The translations under genes were made by a program, and so were the position numbers. DNA of 64,000 bases, taken from positions 186,001 to 250,000 of the forward strand of contig JAGAJL010000012.1 in the NCBI GenBank assembly GCA_017626095.1, read 5' to 3'. Positions 33,689 through 43,700 of the stretch are shown in pieces; position 1 is the first letter of the stretch, and each line of letters begins with the position of its first letter. The stretch is from Lachnospiraceae bacterium. Lineage in GTDB: Bacteria; Bacillota; Clostridia; Lachnospirales; Lachnospiraceae. Below the pieces are notes generated by a model. It saw nothing but the letters and a program-made list of their open reading frames with translations. It did not search any database and was not told the origin of the DNA.

Positions 33689-35131
33689 ATGAAACAGATT
33701 TTTGTGATTTATGATGACAGTAAAATGCCCGGTAAAGAGATAAAAACTATTACCGGTGCCAAATCCTATGGCGAGACGATTTTTAAGCGTGTGACATTAA
33801 AAGACCGTATGGAAGCAGAAATAGTCAAAGAAAAACAGGTGCTTACCGTTTTTAATTATAAAGGTGAAAAAGACAATGCTGCTTTGTTTGCGGCACTTCC
33901 GCTGGATAAGAATACAACCATTGTGCATCTGTATTCTAATTTCGGATTAAAGGATACCAAGGCTTTTTCCGTCCTTTTGAAAAAAGCGGAATTTATGAAT
34001 GTATCCTATACCGCTTTTTGTGATAATAAGCCGGCTATGAGCTTTTTAGCCGGGGCAGACGATTATAAAAAGGCGTTTGATGCTTTGATTGCCGGGGAAT
34101 ATGAGGCAGAAAGAATTGAAAATGAAGCATTTATGGATTTGTCAGTCAGGGCTAACTTCTTAACCTTTATCACAGGCGGCTTTGATGCCCGTTTCTTTAA
34201 TGCGCTGGCAGGTGATGAATATACCGTAACCAAGAGGTCCACCAAAAAAGAAAAGATCAAGGCAGAGTATCAGTTTTATTATCTCCTTCCGGAAACGATG
34301 AAAATGTGGTTTGTCATGCCTTATGATTATAAAGAGGATGCGGATGGTGCCTCTTATACCATGGAGCGGTTTCATATGACGGATATCGCCATTCGTTTTG
34401 TCCATGGTGCAGTGGATGAAGATGAACTGAAAGATATTCTGGATAAGCTATTTTACTTTATTAATCTGCGTGCAACTAAAGAAGTTTCTTCTGACGTAGG
34501 AAAGGCTGTTGCCAAAGAACTCTACATTGATAAGCTGGCAGCTCGTATGGAAGAGCTGAAAAAGTATAAAGAATACGAACAGTTTGATTCGATGATCAAA
34601 ATGGGAACGCCTTATGACGGAATTGCGGATGTTGTTTCAAAATATGAAAAGCTGTATGAAAAATTAGCAGTGTCTAACAATCGTAGCTATGGCAAACTGG
34701 CTGTGGGGCATGGCGATCTTTGCTTTTCCAACATTCTGTACAGTAAAGAGGCAGAAATTCTCAAACTGATAGATCCGAAAGGGGCACTGCAGGAAGAAGA
34801 ACTGTATACGGACCCTTATTATGATCTGGCAAAGCTTTCTCATTCTATTTGCGGCTGCTATGACTTTTTTAACAGCGGTCTGTATGAAATCTCAATCAAA
34901 AGAGATTTGAAATTGGATTTGACGATTGATACGGATAATACCTCCTATAAGGAGATTTTCAAATCCTATTTACAGGAAAATGGATACAATTATGCTCTGG
35001 TAAGGCTGTATGAGGCGAGCCTGTTTTTATCTATGCTCCCCTATCATATGGATCAGCCCGGTAAGGTGTTTGGATTTTTGTTAAACGCAATTAAAATATT
35101 AGATGAGGTGGAAACATGTACGAAGGATTGA
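33689..35131 (+). CDS. APH-like phosphotransferase of capsule loci
   Basis: 480 residues. The C-terminal 250 residues carry an aminoglycoside/choline-kinase fold: VGHGDLCFSNILY with His341 and catalytic Asp343, followed by LIDPKG with the metal Asp near 362. The N-terminal 200 residues are alpha/beta without a recognised motif. It overlaps the HAD phosphatase gene by 16 bases, and a nucleotidyltransferase gene lies at 39861. Kinase, phosphatase and nucleotidyltransferase together could activate a small alcohol or sugar for glycan decoration, but the substrate is unknown. Confidence 0.8.
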   Translation: MKQIFVIYDDSKMPGKEIKTITGAKSYGETIFKRVTLKDRMEAEIVKEKQVLTVFNYKGEKDNAALFAALPLDKNTTIVHLYSNFGLKDTKAFSVLLKKAEFMNVSYTAFCDNKPAMSFLAGADDYKKAFDALIAGEYEAERIENEAFMDLSVRANFLTFITGGFDARFFNALAGDEYTVTKRSTKKEKIKAEYQFYYLLPETMKMWFVMPYDYKEDADGASYTMERFHMTDIAIRFVHGAVDEDELKDILDKLFYFINLRATKEVSSDVGKAVAKELYIDKLAARMEELKKYKEYEQFDSMIKMGTPYDGIADVVSKYEKLYEKLAVSNNRSYGKLAVGHGDLCFSNILYSKEAEILKLIDPKGALQEEELYTDPYYDLAKLSHSICGCYDFFNSGLYEISIKRDLKLDLTIDTDNTSYKEIFKSYLQENGYNYALVRLYEASLFLSMLPYHMDQPGKVFGFLLNAIKILDEVETCTKD

Positions 35132-35508
35132 CATTTTGCTTTGATATTGACGGCACTTTGTGCCCGATTAAGAAAAAAGAAGAGGAATACATTGATCTGG
35201 TTCCTTTTCCGGAAATGCTTGCAAAACTGCGCGAATACAAAGAAGGTGGGGCCAAAATCGTGCTTTTTACCTCCCGCAATATGAACAGCTACAACGGTAA
35301 TATTGGGTTAATCAATGCTAACACTGCAAAGGTTCTTTTACAGTGGCTTGATAAATGGGATATTCCATATGATGAAATTATCTATGGCAAACCCTGGCCC
35401 GGTCATCATGGCTTTTATGTGGATGACAGAACGATCCGTCCGGATGAGTTTTTGAAATACAGTGTGGATGAATTGGATGAAATCTGCAAAAAGAGTCGGT
35501 GTGAATAA
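35116..35508 (+). CDS. HAD-superfamily phosphatase, capsule-associated
   Basis: 130 residues. The HAD motif I is FDIDGTLCP with nucleophile Asp10 and acid/base Asp12; motif II is LFTSRN; the C-terminal GKPWPG...FYVDDR carries the Lys and the metal-binding acids. The small size means no large cap domain, so it may act on a bulky or phosphorylated polymer-linked substrate. Its start overlaps the kinase-like gene, implying a joint pathway. Confidence 0.88.
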   Translation: MYEGLTFCFDIDGTLCPIKKKEEEYIDLVPFPEMLAKLREYKEGGAKIVLFTSRNMNSYNGNIGLINANTAKVLLQWLDKWDIPYDEIIYGKPWPGHHGFYVDDRTIRPDEFLKYSVDELDEICKKSRCE

Positions 35509-35570
35509 ACTGGATTGCATATCAGTTGTTGGAAATAAATAGAATAATTAAAATTGGGAAAAAGGGAAAC

Positions 35571-36686
35571 ATGAAATACGATTATTTAGTAGTTGGCGCC
35601 GGTCTTTATGGGGCTGTGTTTGCACATGAGGCAAAACAAAAAGGAAAAAGTGTATTGGTTATTGATAAGCGTCCGCATATTGCAGGAAATGTTTATTCCA
35701 AACAAGTAGAGGGAATCCATGTTCATCAGTATGGAGCTCATATTTTCCATACCAATAACCGTAAAGTATGGCAGTATATTACAAAGTTTGCAGAGTTTAA
35801 CCGTTTTACGAATTCTCCGGTGGCTAACTACAAAGGAGAATTGTATTCCCTACCATTTAATATGTATACCTTTAATAAAATGTGGGGCGTTACAACGCCT
35901 GAAGAGGCAACACAAAAGATTGAAGAACAGCGCAGAGAAATAGTCGGTGAGCCCAAAAATCTGGAAGAGCAGGCAATATCGCTGGTTGGTCGTGATATTT
36001 ATGAGAAACTGATTAAAGGCTATACAGAAAAGCAATGGGGACGCGACTGCAAGGAACTGCCGGCATTTATAATCAAGCGGCTTCCGGTTCGGTTAACTTT
36101 TGATAACAATTATTTTAATGCACTATATCAGGGAATTCCGATTGGCGGATATACGAAGATGCTAGAACAAATGTTAGCAGGCATTGAGGTTCGCCTGAAT
36201 GAGGATTATCTGGGGAAAAAAGCCGAGTATGATGCCATGGCAGAAAGAATCGTTTATACCGGCGCTATTGATGCTTATTTTGACTACCGTCTGGGAAATC
36301 TGGAGTACCGTTCGGTCCGTTTTGAAAATGAAATACTGGATATTCCAAACTATCAGGGAAATGCCGCTGTCAATTACACGGACAGAGAAACTCCATGGAC
36401 CAGAATTATTGAGCATAAATGGTTTGAATTTGGAAAAGATGAGAATGGAAAAGATTTGCCAAAGACCGTCATCTCAAAAGAGTACAGCTCGGAATGGAAA
36501 CCGGGAGACGAGCCATATTATCCGGTGAATGATGAGAAAAACGGAGCTCTTTATCAAGCTTATAAAGAGTTAGCAAATCAAGAATCAAACGTGATTTTTG
36601 GTGGGCGCCTTGGTGAATACAAATATTATGATATGGATGCTGTAATCGCAGCTGCATTGGATATGTGTGAGAAAGAGCTTTCATGA
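35571..36686 (+). CDS. glf: UDP-galactopyranose mutase
   Basis: 371 residues, the standard bacterial Glf length. FAD enzyme converting UDP-galactopyranose to UDP-galactofuranose. Motifs: DYLVVGAGLYGAVFAHE (FAD), RPHIAGNVYS, HQYGAHIFHTNN, GYTEKQWG and GRLGEYKYYDMD. Indicates galactofuranose in the glycan. AAAGGGA at 35562-35568 sets ATG 35571; the frame is open further upstream but without family sequence. The stop overlaps the CotH gene (ATGA). Confidence 0.96.
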   Translation: MKYDYLVVGAGLYGAVFAHEAKQKGKSVLVIDKRPHIAGNVYSKQVEGIHVHQYGAHIFHTNNRKVWQYITKFAEFNRFTNSPVANYKGELYSLPFNMYTFNKMWGVTTPEEATQKIEEQRREIVGEPKNLEEQAISLVGRDIYEKLIKGYTEKQWGRDCKELPAFIIKRLPVRLTFDNNYFNALYQGIPIGGYTKMLEQMLAGIEVRLNEDYLGKKAEYDAMAERIVYTGAIDAYFDYRLGNLEYRSVRFENEILDIPNYQGNAAVNYTDRETPWTRIIEHKWFEFGKDENGKDLPKTVISKEYSSEWKPGDEPYYPVNDEKNGALYQAYKELANQESNVIFGGRLGEYKYYDMDAVIAAALDMCEKELS

Positions 36687-38350
36687 AAAAGAAAATCGTG
36701 TTGCTTGCTGCCATTGTTTTGTTTGTGATTTCCGTAGTGGTTTGCATTACTTTGGATGATGCAAAAGATATCGGAGTTCATGTGGCAGATGATAAAAAAA
36801 TAGAACAGATAAAGGCTAAATCTGAACTGTCAGATATGGCCTTTTTGTTGTGTTATGAAGGTGAAGAATTACCCTATGATGCTGCAAGTCATACTTTTTA
36901 TCTGCCCCTTGATATGGAAGATAGTGACTGGGAAGAAGGAAAGCTTTCGGGATATTTTGTCGTCAGCAATACTGAAAATAAAAGCAATAACAGTGATGGA
37001 AAAAAGATAAAATCAAAATTATTATTTACGCAGGACTATACGACTATAGATAAGCAATCAGCCATTGCTAACGGACAGTCTTTTTCTTTTTTAGCACTGG
37101 GAAAGGATGGATATGGAGAATATAAGCTGGTATTTACCGGTTTGCCAATGATAACTTTTCATGGAACTGAATACACAGCGGATGACGGAAGTCAGATGTT
37201 TTCCCTTACTGTTTATGATACGGACCACGATGGAGATTGGGTAACAACCTGCTATACCAAATCAAGACTTCGGGGAAACACCAGTCTGACTTATGAAAAA
37301 AAGAGTTTGCGGCTTTACTTAAAAGAGATAAAAGAGGATGGAACATTTGAAAAATGCAATAAAAATCTGCTTGGATTGCGTGATGATGACGATTGGATTT
37401 TAAATGCACTGTATGCGGATAATACCCGAATCCGTGACCAGCTTTGTGTAGATTTGTGGAATGAAGTTGGAGCAAAAGATCAGTTATATGGATATAATTA
37501 CGGAACCGCTTCTGCCATGGTTGAAGTATTTATCAATGATGGCTATCAGGGGATTTACGATCTGATGGCCCCGATTGATGCAAAGCAGTTGGGATTGAGA
37601 CCGGTGTCTGAGCAGTTGACTCAAAATACAGATGTCGTGGAAAGAATTTATAAAAAGAAGTACAGTCGGGAGTGGTTAAGTTCTGATTTTATAGGTGAAT
37701 TACCGGATCCTAATTCGCCGGATTATCGAGGCGGCTTTTATTTAAAGGGTGATACGATTTTACAAAATGAACAGGAATGGGAACCTTTATATCGGATAGC
37801 GGATGCTCTTGGTTCGGATGAGAAAACTTTTGCGTCTGAAATAACGCAATATAACGATCAACAGAATTTGATTGATAATTGGCTGTTTTATCAGGCAATT
37901 GCCGGTTTTGATAATGAAAATAAAAACTATTATTATGTGGTGCGCAACCGCGGCGGAAAAGAATACGGATATTTTATTCCGTGGGATATGAACATTTCTT
38001 TTGGTATGGTTTATGCCGATAACGTTTATTTTTCAGAAGAACTTGCATCCATTGTAACCGAACCGGTCACATGGCAGCCCGCACAACGGATGATTGAGTT
38101 AGATGTAGATAATTCCAAAGAACTGCTGCAGACCACATGGAATAAATGGCGGAAGGGCGTTTTTTCTGATGAGGCCATTACAGAACGTATACAGGAATTG
38201 GAACATAAAGTTAAGGATTCCGGAGCTTTTAAAAGAGAGGATGCCCGCTATCCCAACGGAAACCAGAAAGAGGATTTTTCCTATATTTATGATTTTGCCG
38301 TTAATAGACTGGCATATGTGGATGGATATGTAGAAGAATTGTGCCGCTGA
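36683..38350 (+). CDS. CotH-family extracytoplasmic kinase-like protein
   Basis: 555 residues. An N-terminal helix (5-22) anchors it outside; a beta-rich region (about 60-170) is followed by the CotH domain (about 185-520) with LRGNTSLTYEKKSLRL, LLGLRDDDDWILNA, RIRDQLCVDLWNE, VEVFINDGYQGIYDLM and PWDMNISFG. CotH of Bacillus is a spore-coat kinase; related proteins are surface invasins or of unknown role. Next to VTC and DUF4956 genes, it belongs to a recurring trio. It overlaps glf by 4 bases. Confidence 0.88.
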   Translation: MKKKIVLLAAIVLFVISVVVCITLDDAKDIGVHVADDKKIEQIKAKSELSDMAFLLCYEGEELPYDAASHTFYLPLDMEDSDWEEGKLSGYFVVSNTENKSNNSDGKKIKSKLLFTQDYTTIDKQSAIANGQSFSFLALGKDGYGEYKLVFTGLPMITFHGTEYTADDGSQMFSLTVYDTDHDGDWVTTCYTKSRLRGNTSLTYEKKSLRLYLKEIKEDGTFEKCNKNLLGLRDDDDWILNALYADNTRIRDQLCVDLWNEVGAKDQLYGYNYGTASAMVEVFINDGYQGIYDLMAPIDAKQLGLRPVSEQLTQNTDVVERIYKKKYSREWLSSDFIGELPDPNSPDYRGGFYLKGDTILQNEQEWEPLYRIADALGSDEKTFASEITQYNDQQNLIDNWLFYQAIAGFDNENKNYYYVVRNRGGKEYGYFIPWDMNISFGMVYADNVYFSEELASIVTEPVTWQPAQRMIELDVDNSKELLQTTWNKWRKGVFSDEAITERIQELEHKVKDSGAFKREDARYPNGNQKEDFSYIYDFAVNRLAYVDGYVEELCR

Positions 38351-38368
38351 ACAGTATTGGTAAGTAGA

Positions 38369-38397
38369 TTGTGGTAAATAGTTGGATGTGATATAAT
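38369..38397 (+). promoter_or_regulatory. Sigma-A promoter with extended -10 for the VTC gene
   Basis: TTGTGG (38369-38374), 17-base spacer ending in TGA, TATAAT (38392-38397). Expected start near 38404, leaving a leader of about 28 bases before ATG 38432. Confidence 0.7.
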
Positions 38398-38431
38398 AAA
38401 ATGAATTCGTACGTGATTTCGGAGAAACAAT

Positions 38432-39190
38432 ATGGATTTTCGACATGAATATAAATATATCATTTCGACACAGCAGGCGTTGATTTTAAAGAGCCGCTTA
38501 GAAACAATTATGTCCCGGGATGAACATACCGGACAGTCGGGATCGTATGAAATACGAAGTATTTATTTTGATGATATGAATGATAGTTGTTATTATCAAA
38601 ATGAAGCAGGAACCGATCCCAGATCCAAATATCGCATCCGGATATACAATGGCTCCAAAGATCAGATTGTGTTGGAAAAGAAAATAAAACAAAATGGTAT
38701 GACGAAAAAGCTGCATCAGGACTTAACCATGGCTCAATTTGAAATGCTTATCGGAATGTCAGTCGATGAGAATGCTGAGAACGTTGAGAGCATTGAGAGC
38801 ATGGAACCGGACTTGTGTCATATCGGACATCAACTATGGAATTTTGATGAAATCTATGAGGAGCCTTCACTCATTCAGGAGCTTCTGATATTAAAACAAA
38901 CCAGATTAATGCAACCCAAGGTGATTGTAGCTTATGAACGGACACCTTTTGTAGAAAACAATGGAAATGTCCGGGTAACGTTTGATGATGGCATTTGCTC
39001 ATCAGCGGATTTTGGGGCATTTTTTCATACAGACCTCCATGCACGGAAGATTTTGCCGCAGGGACAGACCCTGATGGAAGTCAAGTTTGATGAATTTTTG
39101 CCGGCTTATATTAAAGAAGTACTTGAAAATGGTCATTTGCGGCAGACAACTTTTTCAAAATATTATTTATGCAGGAGATATCATTTATGA
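38432..39190 (+). CDS. VTC-domain protein (polyphosphate polymerase fold)
   Basis: 252 residues, a stand-alone VTC domain. It opens with RHEYKYIIS and continues with YEIRSIYFDD, SKYRIRIYNG, LEKKIKQNG and, near the C-terminus, LMEVKFDEFLPAYIKE; the spread of Arg/Lys/Glu residues fits the triphosphate-tunnel barrel that makes polyphosphate in yeast Vtc4. Bacterial copies are of unproven activity. A GGAG lies at about 38420, and it has its own promoter. It overlaps the DUF4956 gene by 4 bases. Confidence 0.88.
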   Translation: MDFRHEYKYIISTQQALILKSRLETIMSRDEHTGQSGSYEIRSIYFDDMNDSCYYQNEAGTDPRSKYRIRIYNGSKDQIVLEKKIKQNGMTKKLHQDLTMAQFEMLIGMSVDENAENVESIESMEPDLCHIGHQLWNFDEIYEEPSLIQELLILKQTRLMQPKVIVAYERTPFVENNGNVRVTFDDGICSSADFGAFFHTDLHARKILPQGQTLMEVKFDEFLPAYIKEVLENGHLRQTTFSKYYLCRRYHL

Positions 39191-39864
39191 ACACCTTCTC
39201 AAATATCTTTAAAAAATCCTTTTTAGAAGGATTTAGTGCCGGTGATATTACCACCGGGAAAATTGTGGTCACATTGCTTGTGACGGTGATTCTGGCGATT
39301 TATATTTTTGTTGTTTATTATGTGCATAGCAAAAAGACGTTTTATAATAAAAGCTTTAACGTTTCTTTGGCACTGATTGCAATCATTACTGCGGCAATCA
39401 TTCTGGCAATGCAGTCCAATCTTGTGATTTCTTTAGGTATGGTGGGCGCATTGTCCATTGTCCGTTTCCGTACGGCAATTAAGGAACCGATGGATCTGAT
39501 GTTTTTATTTTGGTCAATCAGTGTGGGAATAATTTGCGGAGCCAATTTGTATGTGATTGCTATTCTTGCAAGTCTTGTGATTACCATAGGCTTACTAGCA
39601 CTGGAACTGACACCTGTCGGTATGGCGGCATCCCTTTTAGTTGTAAGTGCAAAAGACGAAGCTGCAGAAAAAGATATTTTGGATATTGTTTTGCATGATA
39701 ATAAAGTTTGCAAAGTAAAATCACGCAATTTATCAGAAAAAGGTCTTAGTCTGATTGTAGAGTGCAAGCCTAAGGATGGCGCAAAAGTTATCCAAGAAGT
39801 ACATGCAATCGAAGGTGTTTATGGCGTTTCTTTAATGGCGCATGATGGGGAGGTAACTGTATGA
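39187..39864 (+). CDS. DUF4956 membrane protein
   Basis: 225 residues. Three or four helices (about 20-45, 55-80, 100-140), including ALSIVRFRTAIKEPMD, the family signature, then a cytoplasmic alpha/beta tail of about 80 residues. DUF4956 proteins accompany VTC proteins in many bacteria and may form the membrane channel or anchor for the soluble VTC domain. ATG 39187 follows AGGAGA and overlaps the VTC stop; the next gene again overlaps by 4 bases. Confidence 0.9.
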   Translation: MNTFSNIFKKSFLEGFSAGDITTGKIVVTLLVTVILAIYIFVVYYVHSKKTFYNKSFNVSLALIAIITAAIILAMQSNLVISLGMVGALSIVRFRTAIKEPMDLMFLFWSISVGIICGANLYVIAILASLVITIGLLALELTPVGMAASLLVVSAKDEAAEKDILDIVLHDNKVCKVKSRNLSEKGLSLIVECKPKDGAKVIQEVHAIEGVYGVSLMAHDGEVTV

Positions 39865-40589
39865 CAATTGTAATTACTATGGCTGGACTTGGTTCCAGAT
39901 TCCGAAAAGCAGGATACAATGTACCCAAATATATGATTGAAGCACATGGAAAGACTTTATTTGAGTGGTCCATGGAGAGCTTGGAAGGATTTGATTTAAA
40001 GAGCAATACCTGTATCTTTATTGTGCGAAAAGAAGATGATGCAAGTGCGTTTATTACAACAACCTGTGAAAAACTTGGCATTACGGATGTGAGAGTAGTT
40101 GAGCTGGATTATCTGACGGATGGACAGGCTACTACCGCCATGCTTGCGGCAAAAGAGTGGGACAAAGACGATTCTTTGATGATTTATAATATTGATACTT
40201 ATGTGGAGGCCGGACAAATGCGCATGAATCAGATTGTAGGCGATGGTTTCATTCCCTGCTTTCATGCAGATGGCGACCATTGGAGCTTTGCAAGACTGGA
40301 TGAGAGTGGCAAGGTTGTGGAAGTGAGGGAAAAGACCCGCATTTCCGATAATTGCACGCTGGGTGCATATTATTTTAAGACATGCGGATTATATGAACAA
40401 CTCTACAATGAGTATTATACTTCGGATGAGAAATTGGAGAAAGGCGAAAAATATGTAGCCCCTTTGTATAATTACCTGATTAGCAAAGGCGGAGATGTCA
40501 GAATCTCCATCGTGGATTATGACAAGGTACATGTACTTGGTACGCCCGAAGAACTGGATTATTTTAAGGAACATTATGTTCCCAATTGA
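39861..40589 (+). CDS. Nucleotidyltransferase of the sugar-1-phosphate type
   Basis: 242 residues. N-terminal MAGLGSRFRKAGYNVPKYMI is the nucleotide-binding loop with the conserved Lys; YNIDTYVE holds the metal Asp; VREKTRISDNCTLGAYYF continues the fold. It would link a sugar or alcohol phosphate to a nucleotide. Its start overlaps the DUF4956 stop, but its logical partners are the APH-like kinase and HAD phosphatase at 33.7-35.5 kb. Substrate unknown. Confidence 0.88.
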   Translation: MTIVITMAGLGSRFRKAGYNVPKYMIEAHGKTLFEWSMESLEGFDLKSNTCIFIVRKEDDASAFITTTCEKLGITDVRVVELDYLTDGQATTAMLAAKEWDKDDSLMIYNIDTYVEAGQMRMNQIVGDGFIPCFHADGDHWSFARLDESGKVVEVREKTRISDNCTLGAYYFKTCGLYEQLYNEYYTSDEKLEKGEKYVAPLYNYLISKGGDVRISIVDYDKVHVLGTPEELDYFKEHYVPN

Positions 40590-40729
40590 GTTGTTATGTG
40601 TAAATAATAGTAATGATAGTATAATCTGCTTAGTATATTATGGGTAAAGTTCGGATCATTGCACCGTAGTTTTTGAGTTTTTGTATTGTAAGTTCGTGCA
40701 ATTATACCGGAAATGAATGTATTTATGTT

Positions 40730-43700
40730 ATGGAAAATGTTTCATGGAAAGAAATGATGAAAAGAAATAATGAAGAGAAATATTTCCAATTGAATAAAGT
40801 GTGTCTTGCAATTGCCGTCGCTCATTGGTTGTTATCGTTTTTTACGGATCGATTTATTTTTCAATATGTGACATGGGATTTTAGCAATTTGACACAGACC
40901 ATTAAAACAGCAATGACCTTTGGGGCCAAGGCTGTTTTTCTGCTTGTATTGATTGCGTTATGGCAGGGTGCTTTTTTCTTTGTAAAAAAAGCAGACCGCA
41001 GATTTGTGAGAAATTCATTGATTTATTTTGGGATTAATCTATTTGTACTGCTTTTGGTATGGCCCGGCATCTGGCGGATGGATGAATTCGGGATTTTAAA
41101 CAGTGCCGTAAATCTTATTCCGGTTTTCTGGCAGAATTATCTGACGAGTATTTTTTATGTCTTTTCGCTGATGCTGTTTCCTTTTCCGGCAGGAGTGGTT
41201 ATCGTACAATGTGCGGTTATTTCTCTGGCAGCAGGATTTGTTATCACGTGGTTTGAAAAAAGATTTGGAAAATGGGGACTGCTTAGTTTTATTCCGTTTC
41301 TTTTCTTTCCTGTACTTGATTCCAATCTATATCCGATGCGTATGAGCATCTATGCATTTTTGGAACTGGTATTGTTGATTGTGCTGGCTGAAAAAAATGA
41401 AAAGACTGGTCAAGATGAAAATGTAATAAAAAATAGTCTACAGGATATACAGAATGATAATGACAATGACATGAATCATAAAAAACAGGCAGAGAATAAT
41501 TATAACTTATTGATCTGCATTGTGTTAGCTACCATTGTCACGGTATGGCGTACGGAATCTATTTATTATGTGCTCTTTTTTCCATTATTATTGTGGATTT
41601 TATTTGCAAAAAAGTGGAGCAGGAAAAAGCTGGTTCAAACGATTTGCGGATATTTGATTTTATCTTTGGTGTTACTGGTTCCGCAGACAGTCGGAGATAA
41701 ATTGACCAGTGGAAATCAATATAATCTGACAAGTGTTGTTTTACCTTTGGTTCCTTTGGTTGAGGCGGCAGACGCTTCTTCTTCATGTCAGGAAGAACTG
41801 GCTGCCATTGATGAGGTTATTAATGTTGAGGTTGCAGTTCAGGGTGCAAAGGAGAATAAAAGCGGAATCAGTCTCTTCTGGGGAAACCCTGACTTTCAGA
41901 GAACGGATTATACGGATGATGAATATGCGCAGTTTAAGAGTGCTTATTATCGTTTGATTTTGAAATATCCCACTGTCTTTTTGCAGGAACGTTTTACGTG
42001 CTTTATGCAGTCTGTGGATCTATTGGAAAATACGACGGAGTTGTTTTCAAAAAAAGATGTGCCCAATTACGAAACTTTTAGGACATATCCCCTGACAAAG
42101 CCGTTAAATGAAACATTGAGAAATCGTACCATCTGTTTTTTGGAGTGGAGAAGTGCGTCTGATTATGAACATAAGAAAGCAGGTTATTCCTTTGTTTACG
42201 GACCGTTTCTTCCGATTGTGATATTGCTTGTTAGCTGGGCTTACTGTCTATTACGGAAAAAATGGAAACAGTTTTTTATCTTGTCACTTCCGTTAATCAA
42301 GGTTCCGCTGATTATGCTTACGGCACCTTCCAGACTGTTTATGTACTATTATTCTTTATATTTAATCGGTTATGTTCTGCTGTTTTATTTGTTGATTGGC
42401 TTGTGGTCAAAGATATGGAAAAAGATTAAAGCACCGATTGCAAAAACAATCCGTTATGCAAAACGAAATGGAATAAAAGCGGCATATTATGCGGCAATTG
42501 AGCGCGTGGATCATAAGCATATGGATGCTTTGACAAAGAAGGCTTTAGCATATATGGGCTGCCGTGAGTGGAGTAGCGTAAGTGGTGTTAGAAATACAGA
42601 GAACGATATTGTAAATGAGAGAGGTAAATTCGGAGAGAATAATAAAGAGAATAGGAAAGAAAACGCGAAAGAAAATTTAGCCAATGAGTATGGCGGTTAT
42701 CAACCGCTAATCAGCATCGTTGTTCCAACCTATGAAACAAAAGAAAAGTTTTTACGTGAACTTTTAGACTGCGTGATTCGACAGACCTATAGCAATTGGG
42801 AACTGATTATTGCGGATGCAAGTAAATCCGATGCGGTTAAAAAAATTGTTGATAAAGTGGAACAAAATGCCGGTGTTTCCGATCAAATAAAGTATAAGCA
42901 TCTGGATGAAAACAAAGGCATTTCTGAGAATACGAATGCTGCAATTGATGAAGCCTGTGGAGATTATATTGCATTACTGGATCATGATGATTTACTGACA
43001 TTGGATGCATTGGAAAAGATGGTCGAAAGGCTGCAGGCGCCGGATGTGGTCGATATGCAAACTGTGATTGCCGTTTATTCCGATGAGGACAAGTGTGATA
43101 CAGACGGTAATCGATTTTATGAGCCATACTTTAAACCGGATTTCAATTTGGATTTACTTTTGTCCAATAACTACATCTGCCATTTTCTGATGGTCAGGGC
43201 GGATGTGATGAAGTCTTTGAAGCTGCGGGCAAAATACGATGGAGCGCAGGATTATGATCTGGTACTTCGGTTAGCGTTGCTAACTGAAAATATCATGGAT
43301 ATAACCGACATACTAAGTGACACGGAAAGCAAAGATAAAATAGAAAAAACAGATAAAATAGAAAAAACAGATAAAATAGAAAAAATTGATGAAATCGAAA
43401 AAACAGAAAGCACAGATTATAAGAAAACAGAAAAGATAGATTGTAAATCAGGAAATCTGCAGATTTTGCATACCTCTTCTATTTTATATCACTGGCGCTG
43501 TCATGAAGAATCGACTGCGATAAATACAGACAGCAAGCGTTATGCTTATGATGCCGGAAGAGAAGCTTTAAAAGACTATTTTGCAAAAAAGGGTATGGCA
43601 GATCAGGTTGAGGTCACGGATAGTGAACATCTGGGATTTTATAAGACAACTTATAAACCGGATATTTTTGCGGTCAGAAAAGATGTTGCGGCCGTTTGCG

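Noticed and set aside
43334-43405. Phase-variation switch in the GT2 domain
   Set aside because: The unit is 18 bases, so changes in copy number keep the frame and cannot turn the gene off.
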